64,000 bases of DNA from Desulfarculales bacterium UBA702 (GTDB taxonomy: Bacteria; Desulfobacterota; Syntrophobacteria; Syntrophobacterales; Syntrophobacteraceae), in contig DBMI01000018.1 of assembly GCA_002298165.1 (NCBI GenBank), forward strand, positions 70,987 through 134,986, written 5' to 3'. Below are positions 42,136 to 49,399 of the stretch, piece after piece (position 1 is the first letter of the stretch; every line of letters begins with the position of its first letter). Under the pieces are notes generated by a model. It was not told where the DNA came from. It did no database searches and was given only the letters and a program-made list of their open reading frames with translations. Both the position numbers and the translations under genes were made by a program.

Positions 42136-44235
42136 ATGAGTCTGCTGGGAACTCCAATAAAGATTTCCACCAGGATTTTCGTTAGCCTCGGATTCGTTTT
42201 TGCCCTGGCGGCTGTGCTGACGATGATTCTAGTCAGGGACGAACTCCAGAGGCAAGCTCTCAGCGAAGCTGAAGACAAGGCTCAGATCATTCTGAACAAC
42301 GAGGCGGCACTCTTCGACTTCTTTACCCATGAGCTTAGACCCAGGCTGCTCAAGTTTACCGAGCCATTTCGCCCGGCCGATTACTTCGATCCTACCTGGA
42401 TGTCCGCGACTTATGCGTTGCGCGAAGTAGAGCAACGTTTTAAGAGCATCAGTTCACATCCTTACCTGGAAAAGATGGCGACGATCGGGGCTCGGAATCC
42501 GGCCAATGAAGCAGACGAGTACGAGAGAAATTTTATAGTTAAATTGAATGCTGATCCTCTGCTCGTCAAAAAAACCGAAGTTGGAATGCTGGATGGGCAG
42601 CCTTATTTCATCTTATTGCGCCGGGGTTGGGATATGGACGAATCATGTCTGATGTGCCACGGCGACCCCCAAGATGCCCCGGTCGGCATGGTAAAGCGCT
42701 ATGGCAGCGAGGCTGGATTCAATCGCGATATTGATAAAGCGCATACTGCGATTTCGGTTCGAGTTCCGCTCAATGAACCCTACGCCGAGGCTGAAGATTT
42801 CTCGATAAGGCTTTCGGGACTTTTTCTCTCGATCCTAGCAAGCCTTTTCCTGGTGCAGCACCTTTTGCAGAAAAGACTTCTTTTCAACCCCCTTCAGAAA
42901 ATCCGTGCTAAAGCACTCCAAATTGCCGCGAGCGACCGACATCTTGGAGAAAGAATCGACCCCCCGGGGGGACGGGAGCTCTCCGAGCTAACCGAGGCCT
43001 TCAACATAATGTCCAATGGCCTCAAGATCAGGGTCAGCGAGCGTGAAGCGGCCGAAGAAGCCCTCCAGAAGGCTCATTCACTGCTTGAAAAAAGGGTCGA
43101 GAGGCGCACCTCCGAACTTTCCCTCGCTTATGAGAAGTTGAAACTCGAAATAGAGGAGAAGAACCGGGTCCAGGAGGCTCTTATTGACGAACGGGATTTC
43201 GTGGAAAGCCTTATCAATACCGCCCATGCAATCATCTTGGTCCTGGATTCCGAGGGGCGGATCGTCAGGTTCAACCCTTATCTGGAGGAGCTTTCGGGCT
43301 ACAGCCTGGATGAGGTCCGCGGAAAAGACTGGTTCGATATTTTTCTGCTTCCATCGGACCGTAAGAGGCTGCGGGGGGTTTTCCTGACGCCGGCCAAACA
43401 GGTCAGGGGCTATGTGAACCGAATTCTGACCAAGGACGGACACGAGCGCCAGATCGAATGGCATAACGAAAGTCTCAGTCGCCTGGACGGCAACCGGGTC
43501 GGCATTCTTTCGATAGGACAGGACATTACCGAGCGCAAGAAAGCGGAGGAAGCATTGAAGTTGTCCGAGGCGCGCCTTCGGGCGCTCTACTCGCAGCTTC
43601 TAACGACCCAGGAGGAAGAGCGAAGGGAAATAGCCAAAGAAGTACACGACAGCATAGGATCTCCATTGGCAGGACTGAAAATAGGGCTGGAGAACGTTCT
43701 TATACAAACCCAGAAAGCCCCGAGGAAGAGAACCGACTCCGATTCTCTGCGGGCATTAGCCGACCTGGCCCAGCATGCAATGAGGGAATGCCGCAGGATT
43801 ATGACTGATCTTCGCCCAACTGTTTTGGACGACTACGGCATAGTCGCAACCATCGGCTGGTTCTGCGACCGACTACAGACGGTTAATCCCGGCATATCAA
43901 TAGAGAATAGAATTCTCGTTACCGAAAAAGAGGTGCCGGAATCATTGCGAATCGTTTTGTTTCGGATCGTACAGGAAGCCATTAATAATGCAGTCAGGCA
44001 CAGTTGGGCCGCAACAATTACTGTATCGCTCGTGAGGTATGATGACAGCCTTGAATTAGAGGTACGGGACGACGGCTGTGGATTTGATTTGAAATCTGTT
44101 TTGGGAAGAAAAGACCCTGAAGGCGGGATTGGGATATCGAATATGATGGAGAGGACTGAGCTTTCCGGTGGCACTTTCCGCATTGAAAGCAAGCAGGCAG
44201 AAGGTACGACGGTATCAGCGCGCTGGGCTTTATGA
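42136..44235 (+). CDS. Sensor histidine kinase with c-type heme motif
   Basis: A 699-residue NarL-type kinase. Membrane helices at about 14-33 and 224-244 flank a periplasmic Tll0287/DUF3365-like domain with a heme-binding CLMCH (171-175) in GWDMDESCLMCHGDP. A HAMP region (245-300), a coiled coil, a PAS domain (about 355-470), a HisKA_3 dimerisation region with the phospho-acceptor His504 in EVHDSIGS, and an ATPase domain ending in GGTFRIES-EGTTV follow. It probably senses redox state, NO or O2. No response regulator gene adjoins it; the downstream gene is another kinase. Confidence 0.85.
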   Translation: MSLLGTPIKISTRIFVSLGFVFALAAVLTMILVRDELQRQALSEAEDKAQIILNNEAALFDFFTHELRPRLLKFTEPFRPADYFDPTWMSATYALREVEQRFKSISSHPYLEKMATIGARNPANEADEYERNFIVKLNADPLLVKKTEVGMLDGQPYFILLRRGWDMDESCLMCHGDPQDAPVGMVKRYGSEAGFNRDIDKAHTAISVRVPLNEPYAEAEDFSIRLSGLFLSILASLFLVQHLLQKRLLFNPLQKIRAKALQIAASDRHLGERIDPPGGRELSELTEAFNIMSNGLKIRVSEREAAEEALQKAHSLLEKRVERRTSELSLAYEKLKLEIEEKNRVQEALIDERDFVESLINTAHAIILVLDSEGRIVRFNPYLEELSGYSLDEVRGKDWFDIFLLPSDRKRLRGVFLTPAKQVRGYVNRILTKDGHERQIEWHNESLSRLDGNRVGILSIGQDITERKKAEEALKLSEARLRALYSQLLTTQEEERREIAKEVHDSIGSPLAGLKIGLENVLIQTQKAPRKRTDSDSLRALADLAQHAMRECRRIMTDLRPTVLDDYGIVATIGWFCDRLQTVNPGISIENRILVTEKEVPESLRIVLFRIVQEAINNAVRHSWAATITVSLVRYDDSLELEVRDDGCGFDLKSVLGRKDPEGGIGISNMMERTELSGGTFRIESKQAEGTTVSARWAL

Positions 44236-44382
44236 ATTATTTTTTTGGTAAAGAGGATATTCCGTCCTCAAAAAAAGGCTTTGATCTTGACCTCTCCGCC
44301 CGGTTCATGGTTCAACTGCCGGTAATGATGCTATTCGCTTAATGATGGCTTAAATAAATTTGACGCTCAGGTCGGGAATACG

Positions 44383-46383
44383 ATGACTGACGAAAAAAAG
44401 ACCAGGGAACAGCTCATATCTGAGCTGAAAAAGTTAAGAGAACGCCTTGCGGCCCAAGGGCAGGCTCAAATGCCGGCTTTTATCGATAGAAGGTTCAGGG
44501 GAGTCCTGGACTCGCTTCCGGTTGTAATCGCATTTGTTGATTCAGGGCGTCGATTACTTTTCTCAAACAAGGCCTTCGAGGAGAGATTTAGTCCCAATAA
44601 GGCACCCCTTTCCGGAAAGCTCCTGGAAGAAGCCCTCGATCACGAAGTTTGCCTGAAGATTTCGCCAAACATCGAAAAAGCCTTCCGAGGCGAAGGGGTC
44701 GCCTTCGAACTGAATTCAGGTGACCTGAACAAGGGCGAAGATACCGGGCGTATGCTCAGAATCAGTTGCATTCCCCATGCCGATCCGACCGGTGGCTACG
44801 GCTTCATCGCACTCGGGACGGATATAACTGAACTCAAAAAGGTCGAGGAGGCGCTTCGCCAAAGCGAAGAGTGGTTCAGAAATCTCGCCGAGCATATCCC
44901 TGGAATCTCTATCCAGGGCTATAACACAAGTGGAGAGGTCGTCTATTGGAATAAGGAAAGCGTTACCCTTTTTGGGTACAGCGCCGATGAAGCACTTGCA
45001 AAGAAACTGGTCGATCTCATCGTTCCCCCTGATCTGGAACCAATGTTTGAGCGCATCCTCGAAGCCGGGAAAAAGGTATGCAAGTCCGGTGAAATCATTC
45101 CTTCGGGCGAATTGGTCCTTTTGGACAGGCAGGGGCGCAACGTCCCCGTTCTGTCGACGCACACCGCAGTTGTCATTGAAGGCAGGGAGCCGCTTCTCTT
45201 CTGTATCAATTTCGATATGTCCGACCGCAAAAGGATCGAGGAGGAACTGCTGAACGCGAAAAAGCTCGAGGCCATAGGCATCCTCGCTGGCGGTATAGCA
45301 CATGATTTCAATAACTTGCTTTTTGTCATCCTGGGCAACCTGAGCATGGCCCAAATGAAACTCAGCGGTGAGGACCCGGCCTTCAGGCACTTTGCCGAAG
45401 CGGAGAAAGCGTGCCTGCGCGCAAAAGATCTCACACAGAAATTCATAACTTTCTCATCTGGAGGCGGTCCGCTGAAAAACAGGGTCTCCATAGGTGAAAT
45501 GGTTGAAAATGCCGTAAGCCTGGTCCTTAGCGGTTCAAATATTGGAAGCGAGCTTAATATCACCCGCGATCTATTGAAGGCGGATATTGACGAAGACCAG
45601 ATGCGGCAAGTACTTACGGGCATAATCGCCAATTCCAAGGAGGCGATGCCCAAGGGTGGAACACTCTATGTAAACGCCAAGAACATCGATATTTCGAAAA
45701 CGGGCCCACTGCGTTCAGGGCAGTACGTAAAGATAGTGATAAGAGATGAGGGGACGGGCATACCAGAGGAAAACCTGGCGAAGATATTCGATCCCTATTT
45801 CTCGACAAAATACCGTGGCAGCCAGAAAGGAATGGGGTTCGGACTGGCCATAGCCCATTCGGTCATAAAAAGGCACAACGGTAACATTAAAGTGGAATCC
45901 CGCTTCGGCGAAGGGACGACGGTAACGATCATTATACCGGCATCCACCGCCACCGACATTGCCCACCAGGTAAGCAGCGGCATTGGCCATCCCGGCAGAA
46001 AGAAAGTCCTCATCATGGATGATGAGGAAATGCTGGTCGATCTTTTGAAAACAATGGTCGAACACCTGGGCTTCGAGGCCGGTGTGGCCATGCACGGGGA
46101 ACAAGCTGTCGAGATGTATGCCGACAGCATGGAAAACGACCAAAAATGGGACGTTTTGATCCTGGACCTTACCGTGAAGGGAGGAATGGGCGGCAGGGAC
46201 ACGCTCAAAAAGCTCCTCTACCTTGACCCGGAAGTGAAAGCGATCGTCTCGAGCGGCTATTCGAGTGATCCCATCATGTCGGATTTCATGAGCTACGGCT
46301 TCAAGGACATCCTGAGCAAACCCTATGCCCTGGACCAGTTAAAAAATGTATTGAACAGGGTCCTGAGCAGCAAGAGCGCCTAA
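44383..46383 (+). CDS. PAS-PAS hybrid histidine kinase with receiver domain
   Basis: A 666-residue cytoplasmic kinase without membrane segments. Domains: a coiled coil (1-30), PAS (about 40-150), PAS (about 165-285), HisKA with His307 in GGIAHDFNNLL, ATPase (about 390-525; GTGIPEENL, GMGFGLAIAHS), and a C-terminal receiver (about 545-665; phospho-acceptor Asp595 in VLILDLTV). No output domain is present. It lies 147 bases after the heme-type kinase in the same orientation; joint function is possible but unproven. Confidence 0.86.
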   Translation: MTDEKKTREQLISELKKLRERLAAQGQAQMPAFIDRRFRGVLDSLPVVIAFVDSGRRLLFSNKAFEERFSPNKAPLSGKLLEEALDHEVCLKISPNIEKAFRGEGVAFELNSGDLNKGEDTGRMLRISCIPHADPTGGYGFIALGTDITELKKVEEALRQSEEWFRNLAEHIPGISIQGYNTSGEVVYWNKESVTLFGYSADEALAKKLVDLIVPPDLEPMFERILEAGKKVCKSGEIIPSGELVLLDRQGRNVPVLSTHTAVVIEGREPLLFCINFDMSDRKRIEEELLNAKKLEAIGILAGGIAHDFNNLLFVILGNLSMAQMKLSGEDPAFRHFAEAEKACLRAKDLTQKFITFSSGGGPLKNRVSIGEMVENAVSLVLSGSNIGSELNITRDLLKADIDEDQMRQVLTGIIANSKEAMPKGGTLYVNAKNIDISKTGPLRSGQYVKIVIRDEGTGIPEENLAKIFDPYFSTKYRGSQKGMGFGLAIAHSVIKRHNGNIKVESRFGEGTTVTIIIPASTATDIAHQVSSGIGHPGRKKVLIMDDEEMLVDLLKTMVEHLGFEAGVAMHGEQAVEMYADSMENDQKWDVLILDLTVKGGMGGRDTLKKLLYLDPEVKAIVSSGYSSDPIMSDFMSYGFKDILSKPYALDQLKNVLNRVLSSKSA

Positions 46384-46389
46384 AGGTAT

Positions 46390-46977
46390 CTAGTGAAGGA
46401 ATGGAAGCCTGAACAAAAGCAAAAACCCGTTTGCTGACAGCACAGCCCCAAGGAGGGCCGCCCCGAGAGAAAATAGAAAAACTCCCCGCGCGGTTGCAAG
46501 GATAGACACCGAAGCCATGACAATCGCTATTTGCAGGAGCACTTCGGCATAGTCGAAATACGGGTCTCTGGCCCTGTTGATATCCCGCTCCTTCTCGAGA
46601 TTTTTGGCTTCTTTCTCTATTTCCCGCTTTTCAACATTGAACCGTTTTTCCTCCTCGCCAAGTGTTTGCGCGAGCGCGAGCAGCTTGTCCCGCGCATTGT
46701 CTCCGTATCTCTCCGGAACGACCGCGATATCGGTCTCGACTCGAATCCTCTCCAGCCTGTATAGATGCTCCCGGATAACCTTGGCCTGGTAGAATGACCA
46801 TTGATCCGAGGACAGCTGCTGGGCCAGGAGCATCTCCTTCATAGCATTGTTTCCGCCAAGGGAAGTTATGGCCAGCATAACCGCGTAGAACGCGGTGACC
46901 AGGGCCACCTTCCTCGTGAAACTCTTTTCCTTGATCTCTTCGAGTTCCCCGGGGTTGGGGATTTCCACTTCCGCCAT
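46390..46977 (-). CDS. DUF4337 membrane protein
   Basis: A 195-residue protein of the DUF4337 family: a membrane helix at about 22-40, a charged coiled coil (residues 65-135; GEEEKRFNVEKREIEKEAKN), and two C-terminal membrane helices (about 148-190). The segment LAITSLGGNNAMKEMLLAQQ with SDQWSFYQAK is typical of the family. It converges with the hybrid kinase, their stops being seven bases apart. Function unknown. Confidence 0.75.
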   Translation of the reverse strand: MAEVEIPNPGELEEIKEKSFTRKVALVTAFYAVMLAITSLGGNNAMKEMLLAQQLSSDQWSFYQAKVIREHLYRLERIRVETDIAVVPERYGDNARDKLLALAQTLGEEEKRFNVEKREIEKEAKNLEKERDINRARDPYFDYAEVLLQIAIVMASVSILATARGVFLFSLGAALLGAVLSANGFLLLFRLPFLH

Positions 46978-47220
46978 AGCACGACTCCCTTCCGAGTGAT
47001 TTAATTTGGTAATATAGTCTCAGTCCGGCTGGGTAGCAATTCCGGGGGTGTCTGGCCGAAAACATGGGGGCGGGGGGGATTGCTCCGCTCTTTCTGGCTT
47101 GAAAGTGTCATTTTGAACGCGAATTAAGTTCCAACAATTTTTGATTCATTTAAAAATGGGGTCCCGCAGGCTATAATTGGTACCGAAAAAACAAACAAAG
47201 CCGCGCTGGAAAGGGAGCCC

Positions 47221-48570
47221 ATGGCCGCCAGAGGTCTCGATGAATTTACAGATCTACGGGATTTGATTGCCAGGCAGAAGAACCTGCAAAATATACTCGA
47301 CAATCTGATGGAAGGCATAATTGCCCACGACGTGCAGCGCCGCATCCTTTTTTTCAACCGGGCGGCGGAACGCATTACGGGCTATCCTCGAGAAGAGGTA
47401 ATCGGACAGGACTGCCACCTTGTTTTCGGAAATCCTTTCTGTGGCGCAAAGTGTTCCTTTTGCGGGATACCGCCTGAGAAGCTGGGACCTAATACCTATA
47501 CAATTAATACAAATACACGGACCGGAGAAACCCGCCAGATCGAGATGTCGGTTACCGGCATGCACGATGAAGAAGGAAATTTTGTCGGGGTTCTGGCGGC
47601 CTTTCGCGACATGACAGACATTATAAGCCTCAAGCTCCGGCTGGGGGAACTGACCAGCTTTTCGGGCATTATCGGACGCGACAGGCGTATGCTGGAACTA
47701 TTCGACCAGATTAAGGATCTGGCGACAACCGACTATCCCGTGCACATCACCGGCGACACCGGGACCGGCAAGGAGCTGGTGGCAAACGCCATACATAACG
47801 AAAGCGTTCGCGCCGGCGGTCCATTTGTACCCGTCAACTGCGGAGCATTGCCGGAGGGACTTCTCGAAAGCGAGCTTTTCGGACACGTGAAGGGGGCATT
47901 CTCGGGGGCGATCCGCGACAAGAAAGGCCGATTCGAACTGGCCCACGGCGGGACAATCTTCCTGGATGAAGTCTCGGAGCTTCCCCGCCATATGCAGGTA
48001 AAGCTCCTCCGCGCTCTGCAGGAGGGGTGCTTCGAACGGGTAGGAGGCGAAAAGACCGTTTCAGTTGATGTGCGCGTCATCAGCGCTACAAATAAGGACC
48101 TTCGGCGGGAGATGGAGAAAGGAAGCTTCAGGGAAGATCTCTATTACCGCTTGAGCGTGGTGCCGGTGCGAATCCCCCCCCTGCGTGAACGTAAAACAGA
48201 CATACCGCTCCTGATTTCATATTTCCTGAAACAATCGGCCAAAAGCGGGAAAAAGCCCTCCGGCATCTCCGATGAAGCTTTATCGCTCATGCTCGATTAT
48301 CACTGGCCCGGAAACGTCAGGGAATTGCAGAACGCGGTCCATTTTGCCCTCGTAAAATGCCGATCCGGCAAAATCCAACCCGAACACCTCCCGCTCGAAG
48401 TGCGCAAAATGACCTGCTCGCCCGCAAAACCAGGCCCCGAATGCCGTCTCACAGTCGAAGCCGTTGCCGAAGCCATCGGCCAGGCCGGCGGAAACCGCTC
48501 CCGGGCCGCAAAGCTCCTGGGTGTCGGCCGCGCAACACTGTATCGGTTTCTGGAAAAGAATCCGGTTTGA
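47221..48570 (+). CDS. Sigma-54-dependent transcriptional activator with PAS domain
   Basis: A 449-residue enhancer-binding protein. An N-terminal PAS domain (about 15-130) carries a Cys cluster (C65, C74, C78, C81) in DCHLVFGNPFCGAKCSFCG. The AAA+ domain has Walker A GDTGTGKE, the sigma-54 contact loop GAFSGA (a GAFTGA variant), and the arginine-finger region. A Fis-type helix-turn-helix ends the protein (AEAIGQAGGNRSRAAKLLGV). The PAS domain may hold a metal or Fe-S centre or sense redox. The target genes are not evident; no classic -24/-12 promoter was seen nearby. Confidence 0.88.
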   Translation: MAARGLDEFTDLRDLIARQKNLQNILDNLMEGIIAHDVQRRILFFNRAAERITGYPREEVIGQDCHLVFGNPFCGAKCSFCGIPPEKLGPNTYTINTNTRTGETRQIEMSVTGMHDEEGNFVGVLAAFRDMTDIISLKLRLGELTSFSGIIGRDRRMLELFDQIKDLATTDYPVHITGDTGTGKELVANAIHNESVRAGGPFVPVNCGALPEGLLESELFGHVKGAFSGAIRDKKGRFELAHGGTIFLDEVSELPRHMQVKLLRALQEGCFERVGGEKTVSVDVRVISATNKDLRREMEKGSFREDLYYRLSVVPVRIPPLRERKTDIPLLISYFLKQSAKSGKKPSGISDEALSLMLDYHWPGNVRELQNAVHFALVKCRSGKIQPEHLPLEVRKMTCSPAKPGPECRLTVEAVAEAIGQAGGNRSRAAKLLGVGRATLYRFLEKNPV

Positions 48571-48576
48571 TCCCCG

Positions 48577-49164
48577 CTACCTGCCCGGCGGCGGTGGAAT
48601 CGGTTCCACGTCTTCGGTGTCGAGTTCCACGCTTACCGATTTTTTGATAATATCGACACCCACGACCAGCCTGCCCTTTTTGCGGTCCACGCGGCTGAGG
48701 ATTCCGATGCAGCCGGCCAGAGGACCCCGCATTACCTGGACCCAGTCGCCTTCATTGAGGTAGTCGTGTTGGCTGAGTGCCTGAGAGGAGCCGATCAGGG
48801 TCTGAAGATTGTTCACCTGGTAGTCGGGAATCGGCAGGGGGCCTTCGGAGTTGCGTAAAATGCTGAGCGCCCCGGGGGTCTTGAGGATGTTCAGATTGGT
48901 GTAGTTGTCCAGGACCGTGTGGATGAATACATAGCCTGGGAAAAGCGGGACTTGTATTTTTTTCCTGCGGTCGAGCCTTTTGCTCCAGCACTCCATCAGA
49001 GGCAGAAAACAATTAATTTCTTTGTTTTCAAGCCTTTTGGTGACCTCTTTTTCGTGGTTCACCTGGACATAGAGCGCAAACCAGGCATCATCGGCTCCCG
49101 TGAGCCTCGGAAAGGAAACCGGCCCAGCCGCTTCATGCGGATATTTAATGTCGGATCCGCCCAA
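48577..49164 (-). CDS. NusG-like transcription antiterminator (UpxY/RfaH type)
   Basis: A 195-residue NusG paralogue. The NGN domain runs from about 25 to 125 (WFALYVQVNHEKEVTKRL, LFPGYVFIHTVLDN); a KOW motif stands at about 140-165 (EGDWVQVMRGPLAGCIGILS). A 25-residue N-terminal extension and C-terminal proline tail are extra. UpxY-type proteins prevent premature termination of long polysaccharide operons; none lies nearby. The start is TTG at 49164, with AAGGA six or seven bases upstream. Confidence 0.8.
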   Translation of the reverse strand: MGGSDIKYPHEAAGPVSFPRLTGADDAWFALYVQVNHEKEVTKRLENKEINCFLPLMECWSKRLDRRKKIQVPLFPGYVFIHTVLDNYTNLNILKTPGALSILRNSEGPLPIPDYQVNNLQTLIGSSQALSQHDYLNEGDWVQVMRGPLAGCIGILSRVDRKKGRLVVGVDIIKKSVSVELDTEDVEPIPPPPGR

Positions 49165-49307
49165 TCAATTTCCTTTCTCACCTGTTCCGCAAAAACGATC
49201 TCAAAGAGTTATCTATCCCTTAAAACACATCCTAAAGGTGATTGCCAAGGCAAAATTGGCAAACAAGAGCCTCCGGAAGCGCCGTAAATCGAGATGACCA
49301 TCGACCT

Positions 49308-49335
49308 GTAGGGGCAAAAAATCTTTTGCCCCTGC
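49308..49335. repeat. REP element with RAYT leader remnant
   Basis: GTAGGGGCAAAA and TTTTGCCCCTGC arms, followed at 49342-49366 by the leader fragment CGTATTCGCATCATG. It lies between the NusG-like gene and the 3' end of the helicase gene. Confidence 0.8.
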
Positions 49336-49399
49336 AATGACAATGCGTATTCGCATCATGCCCCAGCGGGTAGCCCGGGGTCATTCCGGGTGCGGAGCA

